Origin: an uncultured Bacillota bacterium
Lineage (GTDB): Bacteria > Bacillota > Clostridia > Oscillospirales > Oscillospiraceae
Assembly (NCBI GenBank): GCA_947649625.1
Contig: CANSSJ010000005.1
Span: 1-58,432 of the forward strand
Reading direction: 5' to 3'
Length of the DNA: 58,432 nt
Below, piece after piece: positions 25,197 through 33,852 of this stretch; the first letter of the stretch is position 1, and every line of letters starts with the position of its first letter. Below the pieces are notes generated by a model. The model saw only the letters and a list, made by a program, of their open reading frames with translations. It ran no database searches and was not told the origin of the DNA. A program made the position numbers and the translations under genes.

Positions 25197-26300
25197 ATGA
25201 CAAAACAGCAGGAAGCAGCGCTCAACGCCATGAAAGAGTGGCTTGCCCACCCCCAGGAGCTGGGCAAGGCCCCGGCCAAGATCGAAATCGCAGGGGAATT
25301 TGATCTTCACGACTGCCATTACTACATCCTCAAATACAAGAAGTCCCTGCTGGGCAAGTGGCTGGTGGGGGTGTGCGGCTTTGAGGACGCCGAGACCCTG
25401 GAGCCCTGCGGCCACACCTTCAGCCAGATGGAGCCCTACGACCCCGCCGACGCCCGGGAGAAGTGCGAGGCCATGGTGGAGATGATCCGCCAGTACTGGA
25501 TGGATCGGGCCAAGGAGGAGACGGAGCGGCAGGCCTCCGCCGGACCCTTCTCCGGCTTTGTGCTGCTGTCCGCCCCGGAGTGGGACGTGGAGGCCTTCAA
25601 GGCCCAGCTGAAGGCCGACTGGGGCATCGACTATCCCCCCGAAGACGGGGAACAGGCCAGCGCCAACGACGGCCACACCGCTCTGGTCTTTGACGTGGAG
25701 GGGATGGCGGTGGCCGCCGCCCTGATGGAAGCTCCCGTCCCCGACGGTGAGGCGGAGTACTGGGCCAACAGCAACTTTATGGACAAGGAGAAGGCGGTGG
25801 CCGCCGCCAAGGCTCACAAGGCCCATGTGATGGTGGCGATTCTGGATAAGATGAGCGAAGGCCGCACCCGCCGCCAGATGGGGGAGCTGTATGTAAAAAT
25901 GGTTTCCTCCTTGCTCAAAGCCCCCAACGCTCTGGGGGTGTACACCAACGGCACCGTCTGGCTGCCCGACTACTTTATCAAGGTGTCTGAGGACCTGAAG
26001 GAGGGGCACCTGCCCCTGATGGACCTGGTGTTTATCGGGCTGGTCCGGTCTGAGAAGGGGGTCTGCGGCTGGACCAACGGCCTGCGGGCCTTCGGCAAAG
26101 ACGAGCTGGAGATCCGGGACAGCCAGCAGCCCCCCAACGACATCCACGAGCTGCTGCTCAACGTGTCGGGCTACATTATCGACCAGGACGTCACCCTCCA
26201 CGACGGGGAGACCCTGGGCTACACTGCCGAGCAGAAGCTCCACATCACCCGTTCCCAGGGGCTCAATGTGGAGGGCATGTCCCTGAAGATCGAGTTCTGA
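25197..26300 (+). CDS. DUF4261-like protein
   Basis: The 367-residue protein has a C-terminal part resembling DUF4261 (PNDIHELLLNVSGYIIDQDVTLHDGETLG...). The central part (SGFVLLSAPEWDVEAFKAQL, HTALVFDVEGMAVAAALM) looks like the beta-alpha module usual in that family. DUF4261 occurs in bacterial polymorphic-toxin/immunity neighbourhoods. GAAAGAAGGACAACGAC precedes ATG 25197. No membrane segment. Specific role unknown. Confidence 0.6.
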   Translation: MTKQQEAALNAMKEWLAHPQELGKAPAKIEIAGEFDLHDCHYYILKYKKSLLGKWLVGVCGFEDAETLEPCGHTFSQMEPYDPADAREKCEAMVEMIRQYWMDRAKEETERQASAGPFSGFVLLSAPEWDVEAFKAQLKADWGIDYPPEDGEQASANDGHTALVFDVEGMAVAAALMEAPVPDGEAEYWANSNFMDKEKAVAAAKAHKAHVMVAILDKMSEGRTRRQMGELYVKMVSSLLKAPNALGVYTNGTVWLPDYFIKVSEDLKEGHLPLMDLVFIGLVRSEKGVCGWTNGLRAFGKDELEIRDSQQPPNDIHELLLNVSGYIIDQDVTLHDGETLGYTAEQKLHITRSQGLNVEGMSLKIEF

Positions 26301-26303
26301 CCC

Positions 26304-26375
26304 TGTAGGGGCGGCCTGTGGCCGCCCGCAGGAATTGCGGCAGGTGCCAACGGGCGGCCACAGGCCGCCCCTACA
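26304..26375. repeat. Palindromic interspersed repeat, copy 3
   Basis: About 72 bp bounded by TGTAGGGGCGGCC and GGCCGCCCCTACA, nearly the same ends as copy 1, between the DUF4261-like and SUFU genes. Confidence 0.8.
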
Positions 26376-26399
26376 ACGACCCAAGAAAGGAACCGTATT

Positions 26400-27776
26400 A
26401 TGGACGACTTTTTATCCCTCCTGAACAAGTGGAACCAGGAGAGCGAGTACCAGAAGATCATCGACTGCCTGGAGACCCTGTCCAACACCCAAACCCTGGA
26501 TTACAACCTGACCTGCCAGCTGGCCCGGGCCTATAACAACATCGCCGACCCGGATCAGGAGGACTGCCAGTCCCAGCTGAAAAAGGCGGAGGAGCTGCTG
26601 CGGTCGATGGAGGCGGAGGGGGCGGACGACCCCCTGTGGCACTACCGTCTGGGCTACTCCCTGTTCTACCAGGACCGGGAGAAGGAGGCCCTGTCCTGCT
26701 TCCAGCGGGCCCTGGAGCTGGACCCCGGGGATGAGGACACCGAATTTTTTATCAAGGAGTGCGAGAAGTACATCGCCGCCAAAGAGTGCCACCCGGAGAT
26801 GTACACCGAGGAGGACTGGAAAGCGGTGGAGGCCCACCTGGAGCGGTACTTCGGTCCCTGTGACAACGTATTCCACGAGATCGTCTCCCCCGACATCCAT
26901 GTGGACATCTACATCATGGCCCCCACTCCGGAGCGCAATTACTACGTCCTGTCCACCTTCGGCATGGGGGCCCACCGGATGAACGTCCCCGCCGAGCTGG
27001 CGGACAGGAAGCTGGAGCGGGCGGAGATCATCGTCACCCTGCCCCCGGACTGGAAGGTCTCCGAGCCGGGAGAGGAGTGGTACTGGCCCATCCGCTGGCT
27101 GAAAATCCTGGCCCGGCTGCCCATTCAGGAGGAGGGCTGGCTGGGCTGGGGCCACACCGTGGCCAACCCGGACGACGCCCCCTTCGCCGATAACACCAAG
27201 CTGTGCGGCCTGGTCCTCACCGGGCCCCAGGGCTTCGCCGGGGAGGCGGTGTGCTGTCCCCTCCCCGGCGGGGACGAGGTGAACTTCTACCAGATGATCC
27301 CCCTCACCTTCGAGGAGATGCAGTTCAAGCTCTACCACAGCGCCCAGGAGCTACTGGAGCGGTTTACCCCCGAACAGCTCCGGGTGGTGGATATCCACCG
27401 GGAGAGCGTCTGCGGCGACCTGCCCAAAAAACGCTTTGCCATCCCCCGGGAGGAGCTGAAGCAGCTCTATGAGGGGGATGGTCCCCAGGGCTGCATCGCC
27501 ACCGACCGGATTGTGGTGGACGGCGTCCCCGTGGGCTACTGCTGGCGGGAGGAGCCCGACGACGGGGACGAGGCCTGGGACAGCGGCTGGCGCTTCACCG
27601 CCGGAGACGAGAGCGATTCCTACATGGACGACCCGGACCGATCCGGTGTCTACGCCCTGAACACCGTCTGCAACTACGACCCGGATATTATCCCTCTGCT
27701 GGACTCCGAGCCCGGCACTGCCTGGAGCCGGGGGGAGGACGGGGTGTTCCGCCCGGAGCTGTACGAAGAGGATTAA
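26400..27776 (+). CDS. TPR - SUFU - DUF2185 (Imm33-like) protein
   Basis: The 458-residue protein appears to have three modules. Residues 1-120 are TPR-like (LARAYNNIAD, YRLGYSLFYQDREKEALSCFQRALELDPGDED). Residues about 135-330 resemble a suppressor-of-fused (SUFU) domain: VFHEIVSPDIHVDIYIMAPT, YVLSTFGMGAHRMNVP, LPPDWKV, FYQMIPLTFEEM. Residues about 340-458 resemble DUF2185/Imm33 (CIATDRIVVDGVPVGYCWRE, DSGWRFTAGDES). SUFU and Imm33 are known immunity-protein folds of polymorphic toxin systems, but no toxin gene is in the window. Confidence 0.75.
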   Translation: MDDFLSLLNKWNQESEYQKIIDCLETLSNTQTLDYNLTCQLARAYNNIADPDQEDCQSQLKKAEELLRSMEAEGADDPLWHYRLGYSLFYQDREKEALSCFQRALELDPGDEDTEFFIKECEKYIAAKECHPEMYTEEDWKAVEAHLERYFGPCDNVFHEIVSPDIHVDIYIMAPTPERNYYVLSTFGMGAHRMNVPAELADRKLERAEIIVTLPPDWKVSEPGEEWYWPIRWLKILARLPIQEEGWLGWGHTVANPDDAPFADNTKLCGLVLTGPQGFAGEAVCCPLPGGDEVNFYQMIPLTFEEMQFKLYHSAQELLERFTPEQLRVVDIHRESVCGDLPKKRFAIPREELKQLYEGDGPQGCIATDRIVVDGVPVGYCWREEPDDGDEAWDSGWRFTAGDESDSYMDDPDRSGVYALNTVCNYDPDIIPLLDSEPGTAWSRGEDGVFRPELYEED

Positions 27777-27782
27777 ATTTGA

Positions 27783-27812
27783 CCCCGGCGATTTTTATCG
27801 CCGGGGTTGACT
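27783..27812 (+). terminator. Intrinsic terminator at the end of the immunity-like cluster
   Basis: A 10-bp perfect stem, arms 27783-27792 and 27797-27806, followed by TTGACTTTTT. The -35 of the next promoter begins directly after the stem. Confidence 0.85.
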
Positions 27813-27857
27813 TTTTCTGCCTCTTCCGCTATAATCCAAAATGTCTCAAATAAGACA
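27807..27857 (+). promoter_or_regulatory. Promoter and palindromic operator of the Crp/Fnr gene
   Basis: TTGACT (27807-27812), 17 bp, TATAAT (27830-27835). A palindrome TGTCT-N6-AGACA lies at 27842-27857, over the expected start point, a typical place for an autorepressor site. Confidence 0.7.
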
Positions 27858-27865
27858 GTTTGGAG

Positions 27866-28516
27866 ATGGTAACTTTGCCTCTTACCCAGGAGGAAATTGC
27901 CCTGCTGGCCAACGGCCCGCTGTTCCGGGGCGTGGACGGTACTCTGCTCCGCTCCCTGGCGGAGTTTGACGGGGCCAGTCTGGCCCGGTTCGACCCCGGG
28001 GTGGTGTACAGCCCCCGGCACTTCCGCCGAAGCCTGGGGGTAGTGCTGTCCGGACAGCTCCAGGTGACCAAAGGGGCGCTGGCCGTCAGCGTGCTGGAGC
28101 CGGGGGACCTGTTCGGGGCCGCCGCCCTGTACAGCGACGAGCCGGAGTTTGCCTCCACCATCACCGCCCGGGGTCCCAGCCGGTGCCTGATGCTGGAACA
28201 CGATCTGGTGGACCGCCTGCTGGCTGAACAGGGCCAAATTCGGGAAAACTATCTGCGCTACCTCACCGGCCGCATCCGGTTTCTGTCCGGGCGGCTCCAG
28301 ACCCTGGCCCAGCCGGGGGTGGAGGGCAAGCTGGCCCGCTACCTGCTGGCCAACGGGGGCAGCTCCTGTCCCGCCACCGAGCTGTGCCAGCGGCTGGGGG
28401 TGAGCCGGGCCTCCCTCTACCGGGCCTTCGCCGCCCTGGAGGACAGCGGGCTGATTGTCCGTCAGGGCAAGACCATCACCGTTGTGGACCCCGCGGGGCT
28501 GGAGACGGTGCTGTGA
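27866..28516 (+). CDS. Crp/Fnr-family transcriptional regulator
   Basis: The protein has about 216 residues. An N-terminal cyclic-nucleotide-binding-type beta roll (LGVVLSGQLQVTKGALAVSVLEPGDLFGAAALY) leads to a dimer helix and a C-terminal HTH (ATELCQRLGVSRASLYRAFAALEDSGLIVRQGK). The FNR cysteines are absent. ATG 27866 is the first ATG in frame; TTG 27860 is an alternative and no strong SD is visible for either, so the start is uncertain. It sits upstream of an ABC importer operon that it may control. Confidence 0.85.
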   Translation: MVTLPLTQEEIALLANGPLFRGVDGTLLRSLAEFDGASLARFDPGVVYSPRHFRRSLGVVLSGQLQVTKGALAVSVLEPGDLFGAAALYSDEPEFASTITARGPSRCLMLEHDLVDRLLAEQGQIRENYLRYLTGRIRFLSGRLQTLAQPGVEGKLARYLLANGGSSCPATELCQRLGVSRASLYRAFAALEDSGLIVRQGKTITVVDPAGLETVL

Positions 28517-28536
28517 ATCCTCCGTTCTCCGCAATC

Positions 28537-28616
28537 TGTAGGGCGCGACGACCCCGGCGCGCCGCGTTTCAGCCAAGTGCCTCAAAAGACGGGCCGCCGA
28601 GTCGTCGGCCCCTACA
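28537..28616. repeat. Palindromic interspersed repeat, copy 4 (variant type)
   Basis: About 80 bp bounded by TGTAGGGCGCGACGACC and GTCGTCGGCCCCTACA, between the regulator and the substrate-binding protein gene. Confidence 0.7.
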
Positions 28617-28648
28617 AAAATTTCCAACTGCATGAAAGGAAGATTTTT

Positions 28649-29728
28649 ATGAAACGCACCCTCTCCCTCCTCCTCACCGCCGCTCTGGCCCTGTCTCTGC
28701 TGGCCGGCTGCGGACCCAAAACGCCTCCCGAAGGGGGCTCCGCCTCCTCCGCCCCCGGTTCCAGCTCCAGCCAGCCGGACACCTCCGCAGACAAATCCAC
28801 CCCGGAAGCGGACGCCCCTGTCATCAAGTTTATGGCCCTCTCCGGGCCCACCGGGGTGGGGGCCTCCTGGCTGATGGAGTATTGCTCCGCCGAAAACGCC
28901 TATGAGGACATGCCCTTTGTCCTGGACAGCACCATCGTCACCGACAACAAGGAAGTCACCGACGCCCTGATTAATAAAGATGTAGACATTGCCGCCGTGG
29001 CCACCAACGTGGCCGCCAACCTGTCCGCCAAGAGCGACGGGGCCATCCAGGTGCTGGCTGTCAACACCCTTGGGGTCCTCTACATCCTGGAGAAGGGGGA
29101 CACCGTCCACAGTATCGCCGACCTGGCAGGCAAGACCCTGTACTGTCCCTCCAACACCAAGGGGGCCAACCCGGAGCACATCCTGAACCATCTGCTGGCC
29201 AGTACCAACATGGACCAGGCCGCAGTCAACATTGAATGGCTCACCCCCCAGGAGATCACCGCCAAGATCACCTCCTCCGATTCCGGCATCTGTATGCTCC
29301 CCGTCCCCGCCGCCACCGCCCTGATGGTCCAGGACAGTGCTGTGCGGGAGGCCGTCTCCCTTTCCGAGGCCTGGATGGACCTGGAGGGCTCCCAGCTGCC
29401 CATGGGTTGCGTGGTGGCCCGCACCGAGTTCATCGAGCAGAGCGATCCCGCCCTGATTGAGGCCTTTATCGACCTGTACGGCGACTCCATCTCCTTCATG
29501 GAGGGGGAGGGCAACCGGCCCGACGCCGCCGCCCTGGCGGTGAAGCACGGCATCCTGCCCAACGAGAAGGTGGCGGCCAAGGCCATTCCTCAGTGCGCCC
29601 TCACCTTTGTTACGGGGCAGGCAATGAAAGACACGCTGGAGGACTACTATGCTATCCTCTTCCAGGCGGCCCCCGAGTCCATCGGCGGCGGACTGCCCTA
29701 CGACTCCTTCTACTATGGGGTGGGCTAA
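28649..29728 (+). CDS. ABC transporter substrate-binding lipoprotein
   Basis: The 359-residue protein has a lipoprotein signal (MKRTLSLLLTAALALSLLAGC), a Ser/Pro-rich linker, and a two-lobed NMT1/SsuA/TauA-like domain (IKFMALSGPTGVGASWLM, DIAAVATNVAANL, LAVNTLGVLYI). It delivers a small ligand to the downstream permease; aliphatic sulfonates, nitrate and thiamine precursors are typical ligands of this class and the actual one is unknown. GAAAGGAAG precedes ATG 28649; a longer upstream frame lies in the repeat element. Confidence 0.88.
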   Translation: MKRTLSLLLTAALALSLLAGCGPKTPPEGGSASSAPGSSSSQPDTSADKSTPEADAPVIKFMALSGPTGVGASWLMEYCSAENAYEDMPFVLDSTIVTDNKEVTDALINKDVDIAAVATNVAANLSAKSDGAIQVLAVNTLGVLYILEKGDTVHSIADLAGKTLYCPSNTKGANPEHILNHLLASTNMDQAAVNIEWLTPQEITAKITSSDSGICMLPVPAATALMVQDSAVREAVSLSEAWMDLEGSQLPMGCVVARTEFIEQSDPALIEAFIDLYGDSISFMEGEGNRPDAAALAVKHGILPNEKVAAKAIPQCALTFVTGQAMKDTLEDYYAILFQAAPESIGGGLPYDSFYYGVG

Positions 29729-30542
29729 GCGTTCATCCCACCCTGAACATTCTCCTCCCCGAAGGGGAGGAGAGTGCTCAAAAAAACTGTTATACGCCCT
29801 GCCGGCCCCCGCCTTCTGGCTGGGGGTCTGGCAGCTTTGCGCCTTTCTGGTGGACCGGCATGTGGACGGCAGGGGCAACGAGCTGCTTTTGCCCTACCCG
29901 ATCTCCGTCTGGAACGCCCTGGTTGCCATGGTCAGGATGGGGGAGTTCTGGGCTGCGGTGGCGGCCTCTTTGGGGCGCATCGCCCTGGGGCTGGGGGCAG
30001 GAATTGCCGTGGGGGCGGCGCTGGCCGTCCTCACCTGCGCCTCCCCCTGGTGCGACCGCCTGTTCTCCCCCGCTATCCGGGTGGTGCGGGCCGCCCCGGT
30101 GGCTTCCTTCATCCTGCTGGTGCTGCTGTGGACGGGGCGGAACACCGTCCCGGCGGTGATCTCCGCCATGATGGTGGTCCCCGTGGTGTGGGACAGCCTG
30201 TCCCGGGGCATCCAGGCCATGGACTCCAAGCTGCTGGAGCTGGCCCGGTGTTACCGCTTCTCCCGGTGGAAAACCGCCGCGCTCATCTATCTGCCCTCCC
30301 TGCGGCCCCACATCCTGTCCGCCCTCACCACCGCCGGGGGGCTGGCCTGGAAGTCGGGGGTGGCGGCGGAGGTCCTCTGCCTGCCCGAACCCTCTCTGGG
30401 CCAGCGCATCTACTACACCAAGTACTACCTGGACATCCCGGAGCTCTTCGCCTGGACGGCGGCCACCGTGGCCCTGAGCCTCATCCTGGAGCGGCTCCTG
30501 CGGGCCTGTCTGGCCCGGTGGGGAAAGAGGTGGGGACTGTGA
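29715..30542 (+). CDS. ABC transporter permease (SsuC/TauC-like)
   Basis: The protein has about 275 residues, six hydrophobic segments, and the EAA-like loop [30 protein letters not shown]. The start is uncertain: ATG 29715 overlaps the upstream gene, but a hairpin at 29751 holding GGGGAGGAG lies within this frame, and a CTG at 29787 is another possibility. The first clear transmembrane helix begins about residue 27. It ends in a GTGA overlap with the ATPase gene. Confidence 0.82.
   Translation: MGWAKRSSHPEHSPPRRGGECSKKLLYALPAPAFWLGVWQLCAFLVDRHVDGRGNELLLPYPISVWNALVAMVRMGEFWAAVAASLGRIALGLGAGIAVGAALAVLTCASPWCDRLFSPAIRVVRAAPVASFILLVLLWTGRNTVPAVISAMMVVPVVWDSLSRGIQAMDSKLLELARCYRFSRWKTAALIYLPSLRPHILSALTTAGGLAWKSGVAAEVLCLPEPSLGQRIYYTKYYLDIPELFAWTAATVALSLILERLLRACLARWGKRWGL
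29751..29773. repeat. Perfect 10-bp hairpin at the permease start
   Basis: TCTCCTCCCC (29751-29760), loop GAA, GGGGAGGAGA (29764-29773). The right arm doubles as a purine-rich SD-like site, so the hairpin could limit permease translation. Confidence 0.6.
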
Positions 30543-31123
30543 TCCTGTGCAGAGACCTCACCGTCTCCTTCGGGGAAAGATCGGTACTGGACCGGTTCTC
30601 GCTAAAAATTCCGGACACAGGGGTCACCGCCCTCAGCGGCCCCTCGGGCTGCGGCAAGACCACCCTGCTCCGGGTGCTGGCCGGGCTGGAAAAGCCCCAG
30701 AGCGGGACTGCGGACGTGTCCCCCCGCCAGACCGCCATTCTCTTTCAGGACGACCGTCTCCTCCCCTGGCGGACGGTGGAGCAGCACCTCACCGACGTGC
30801 TGTCCCGGGAGCGGTGGGGAGAGATCCCCGCCCTGCTGGCCCTGGCCGAGCTGGAGGGGGAGGAGCACTCCTATCCAGCCGCCCTGTCCGGAGGGATGGG
30901 CCGGCGGCTGGCCCTGGCCCGGTGCCTGGCCCTGGACGCCCGGCTCTACCTGCTGGACGAGCCCTTCGCCGGGGTGGACCTCCCCCGGGCCCTGCGCATC
31001 CTGGACCGGCTGCGCGCCCTCCCCGCCCCCGTCCTGCTGGTGAGCCACGAGCCCGCGGTCCTGGCCCGGGCGGATACCGTTGTCAAGCTGGACGGCCCGC
31101 CTCTGCGCCCGGTCTCCCTCTGA
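30539..31123 (+). CDS. ABC transporter ATP-binding protein (SsuB/TauB-like)
   Basis: The 194-residue ATPase starts at GTG 30539, overlapping the permease stop. Walker A is [12 protein letters not shown], the Q loop is [11 protein letters not shown], the signature is [15 protein letters not shown] (SGGMG in place of SGGQ), Walker B is [12 protein letters not shown], and the switch His is in LVSHEP. It is short compared with the usual 240-260 residues, lacking part of the C-terminal region. It completes an importer with the two genes upstream. Confidence 0.9.
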   Translation: MILCRDLTVSFGERSVLDRFSLKIPDTGVTALSGPSGCGKTTLLRVLAGLEKPQSGTADVSPRQTAILFQDDRLLPWRTVEQHLTDVLSRERWGEIPALLALAELEGEEHSYPAALSGGMGRRLALARCLALDARLYLLDEPFAGVDLPRALRILDRLRALPAPVLLVSHEPAVLARADTVVKLDGPPLRPVSL

Positions 31124-31235
31124 ACTGTTTACAAAAAATTCATGAGAGCGTCATAGTTTTGCCTTATTCCTGCGCTATGATGATATCGTAAACAAGACAA
31201 TGAATGTATCTCCTTTCTCTCTCCTTTACAACACA

Positions 31236-31270
31236 CAGAAATACCCCCCAGCCTCTGGCTGGGGGGTATT
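31236..31270. terminator. Hairpin between convergent genes
   Basis: A perfect 15-16 bp stem, arms 31236-31251 and 31255-31270, with six C/G pairs and flanking AAAT/ATTT. It ends the importer operon and the TSCPD gene, which reads from the other side. Confidence 0.82.
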
Positions 31271-31281
31271 TCTTGATCCCA

Positions 31282-31524
31282 TTACAGCGCTGTCTTCAGC
31301 GCCTGGGCGAGCTGGTCGGGACAGGAGGTGGCCTTGCGGCCGCAGCGGATGCCCTCCATGCGGCCAATCGCCTCCTCCACCTTCATGCCCTTCAGCAGAG
31401 AGGACAGCCCCTTCAGGTTGCCGTCACAGCCGCCCTCCACTTGGACCTGTTGGATCACTCCATCTTCCACCTGGATCTGAAACGCCCTGGAGCAGACGCC
31501 CCTGGGGGTGTACCGGATCATCAT
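31282..31524 (-). CDS. TSCPD domain protein (TIGR03905 type)
   Basis: The 80-residue protein contains TPRGVCSRAFQIQVEDG, VEGGCDGNLKGLSSLLKGMKVEE and IRCGRKATSCPDQLAQAL, which define the TIGR03905 TSCPD family. The related domain is found at the C-terminus of some class II ribonucleotide reductases, where its cysteines may bind metal. Function of the stand-alone protein is unknown. ATG 31524 (or 31521) has AGAGAGG upstream. Confidence 0.85.
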   Translation of the reverse strand: MMIRYTPRGVCSRAFQIQVEDGVIQQVQVEGGCDGNLKGLSSLLKGMKVEEAIGRMEGIRCGRKATSCPDQLAQALKTAL

Positions 31525-31648
31525 GTCAGCAAACGCCTCTCTTTCCAAGTTCCACCCGGCTTCGACAAAATTCGGCAAATTTCACCGCCGCCCGCGTGTA
31601 TACTTGGAATAATAGCAGGTTTTGGGAAGAAAGGCAAGCCTGGCGCTC

Positions 31649-32413
31649 CTATCCCAGGCTCTTTTTCCGCTCCAGCTGGAGCCGGTCGGCGATCATGGCG
31701 ATAAACTCGCTGTTTGTGGGCTTGCCCTTGGCGTTGGAGACGGTGTAGCCGAAATATTTTTGCAGGGTCTCCAGGTCGCCCCGGTCCCAGGCCACCTCGA
31801 TGGCATGGCGGATAGCCCGCTCCACCCGGCTGGCCGTCGTCCCGAAGCGCTTGGCTACCTCGGGATAGAGCACCTTGGTCACCGCGTTGATCACGTCCAT
31901 ATCCTTTACGGCGATGATAATGGCCTCCCGCAGGTACTGGTAGCCCTTGATATGGGCCGGTACTCCCACCTCGTGGATAATAGCGGTCACGCGGGCCTCC
32001 AGGTCGGCGCCGTCATCCCGCTCCGGCTCCAGGCCGCCGGCAGTCATCACCTGACGCAGCCGCTCCCCTACCGAGCCGAGCCGGCAGGGCTTGGTAATAA
32101 AAAAGTCCGCGCCCCTGGCTGCCGCGGCGTCCACTACATTCCCTTTGATGTAGCTGGACAGGATCAACACCTTGGGCCGGCTCTTCTGTTGGGCAAAGGC
32201 GTCCAGCACATCCATGCCGTCCATCCCCCCTGTCAGCACCATATCCATGATCACGGCGTCCGGCTGGTCCTTGCGCACCATGCGGATCAGCTCCGCGCCG
32301 TCTCCGGTCTCGCCGACGACCTGAAGATCTGGTTCCTCCGACAGGGCTCGTACCAGGCTTTGCCGGAACTCCGCCCCGGTATCCGCCACTACGATCCGTT
32401 TGACATTTTCCAT
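31649..32413 (-). CDS. spo0A: Sporulation master regulator Spo0A
   Basis: The 254-residue response regulator has a receiver domain ([14 protein letters not shown]; phospho-acceptor Asp in [17 protein letters not shown] switch Lys) and the Spo0A-specific effector domain ([69 protein letters not shown]). It binds 0A boxes to start sporulation. I prefer ATG 32413, 9 bases after AAGGGA; two earlier in-frame ATGs have poor spacing. The usual upstream neighbour spoIVB is not next to it here. Confidence 0.96.
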   Translation of the reverse strand: MENVKRIVVADTGAEFRQSLVRALSEEPDLQVVGETGDGAELIRMVRKDQPDAVIMDMVLTGGMDGMDVLDAFAQQKSRPKVLILSSYIKGNVVDAAAARGADFFITKPCRLGSVGERLRQVMTAGGLEPERDDGADLEARVTAIIHEVGVPAHIKGYQYLREAIIIAVKDMDVINAVTKVLYPEVAKRFGTTASRVERAIRHAIEVAWDRGDLETLQKYFGYTVSNAKGKPTNSEFIAMIADRLQLERKKSLG

Positions 32414-32729
32414 TGTCATGCTTCCCTTCATCTAAATTCTGTGACGGCCGGCAAAAGTTCCCGACTTCGCTTACTCCCGGTGCATTTCGACCGGCCATTT
32501 ACAATCTATCACAGAATGACAAATTATGCAAGGTGTTTTTACAATTTTTATGGTACTTTTTATCAGTATATTCGACCTTTTTCCTCTATAAGCAAAACTT
32601 ATTCTTAACTTTGCGGGCTCACGCAGCCCGCCGGGCTTTTACGCCCTGCGCACCGAAAATGTCGAGATCGCCATTGACTTCCCACCCTTCCGGCCTCATA
32701 ATAAAAAGGTCTGAAAGGAGAGAGGTCCG
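32414..32729. other. 316-bp intergenic region between spo0A and the pyruvate-kinase-like gene
   Basis: No ORF was seen. Leftward, TTGCAT (32526-32531), 17 bp, TAGATT (32503-32508) may be the spo0A promoter. ATTCTGTGA (32436-32444) and TCACAGAAT (32509-32517) form a 9-bp inverted repeat whose arms adjoin or lie near CGGCCGG and CCGGCC. Two TTCGAC half-matches to 0A boxes occur near 32486 and 32569. A short AGCCC/GGGCT hairpin with TTTT lies near 32625-32641. Confidence 0.5.
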
Positions 32730-33713
32730 ATGGATTACTACGCGACTCTGGGCAGCCCCTGTGCCCGGCGGGACGTCATGGACCAGCTGTTCCAGGCAGG
32801 TATGACAGGCATCCGGGTAAATCTGTCCCATACCAGCCTGTCCAAATGCGCCCCGCTGCTGGATGAGGTATATTGGCCCGCCGCCCGGCAGGCCGGCCGG
32901 GAGACCGCCCACCTCATTTTGGACCTCCAGGGCCCGGAGCTGCGGGTCGGGGAACTCCCCCGGCCGGTCCAGCTGCGGGAGGGGGATGAGATCCTCCTGG
33001 GCGACGGCGGCATCCCCGTCCCCCAGAGCATCCTGCTGTCCGCCCGGCCTGGACAGCAGCTGTCCATCGACGACGGCGCCCTTCTGCTGGAAGTCAGGCG
33101 CTCCGCCCCCTCCGTCCTGCTGTGCCGGGTGGTGCGGGGCGGGCCGCTGCTCAGCAGGAAGAGCCTGTCTCTTCTGGGGACCGAGGTCGATACCCCCACC
33201 CTTACCCCCGACGACCTGGACAACCTCAAGCAGGCTGGGCAGCTGGGCGTGACCCACATCCTCCAGCCCTTTGTCCGGAGCCGCCGGGATATAGAGATCC
33301 TGCGGCGGACCCTGGATGAGCTGGGCCTGGATCGGGTCTGGATCATGGCAAAGATCGAGAACCGTCAGGGGCTGGACCACCTGGACGAGATCATGGAGGA
33401 GGCCAACCAGATCTGTATTGCCCGGGGGGATCTGGGCAACTCCATCCCGCTGTGGAAACTGCCCGCCATCCAAAAGGACATCGCGGCGCGGTGCCGGGAA
33501 CGGAAAAAGCCTTTCTGCCTGGTCACTCAGCTGCTCTGGTCCATGGAACAGCGCCCCGTCCCCACCCGGGCGGAGGTGTGCGACATCTACAACGGCGTGC
33601 TGGATGGCGCCAGCTCCCTCATGCTCACCGGGGAGACCGCCGCAGGAAAGTGGCCCGTCCAGGCCTTGCGCTACCTGGTCAGGACCGCGGAAGAGGCCCT
33701 AACCGCAATATGA
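32730..33713 (+). CDS. Divergent pyruvate-kinase-like protein
   Basis: The 327-residue protein keeps the pyruvate kinase core: ATLGSPCARR, GIRVNLSHTS, LILDLQGPELRVG, IMAKIENRQGLDHLDEI (Lys and metal Glu), ICIARGDLGNSIP (metal Asp), VTQLLWSM and LMLTGETAAGKWPVQA. It lacks the regulatory C domain and has a shortened B domain (usual length 470-580). It is far from the housekeeping pyk at 10252. Catalytic residues look intact, so it may be active, perhaps in sporulation given its position next to spo0A; that is inference. AAAGGAGAGAGG precedes ATG 32730. Confidence 0.8.
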   Translation: MDYYATLGSPCARRDVMDQLFQAGMTGIRVNLSHTSLSKCAPLLDEVYWPAARQAGRETAHLILDLQGPELRVGELPRPVQLREGDEILLGDGGIPVPQSILLSARPGQQLSIDDGALLLEVRRSAPSVLLCRVVRGGPLLSRKSLSLLGTEVDTPTLTPDDLDNLKQAGQLGVTHILQPFVRSRRDIEILRRTLDELGLDRVWIMAKIENRQGLDHLDEIMEEANQICIARGDLGNSIPLWKLPAIQKDIAARCRERKKPFCLVTQLLWSMEQRPVPTRAEVCDIYNGVLDGASSLMLTGETAAGKWPVQALRYLVRTAEEALTAI

Positions 33714-33743
33714 AAACGGGGACCGGCAAGCGGTCCCCGTTTC
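33714..33743 (+). terminator. Intrinsic terminator after the pyruvate-kinase-like gene
   Basis: AAACGGGGACCG with CGGTCCCCGTTT (about 33714-33725 and 33731-33742), then TCCTTT. Confidence 0.75.
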
Positions 33744-33852
33744 CTTTGCTGAAATGTCCGGAGCGTTCCGGACCTTCCGGCAAATCCCGCGCCCCATTTT
33801 TGGAGCACACGATTTTATTGGTCGGTGATAATCCGTCTCGAAAAAGGGCAGA

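Noticed and set aside
27773..29878. 701-codon minus-strand ORF
   Set aside because: Antisense to the Crp/Fnr and substrate-binding protein genes; Gly/Val-rich composition typical of a shadow frame.
29774..31123. 449-codon frame fusing upstream sequence to the ABC ATPase
   Set aside because: The first 255 codons are a shadow of the permease; the ATPase domain begins at GTG 30539, which overlaps the permease stop in the usual way.
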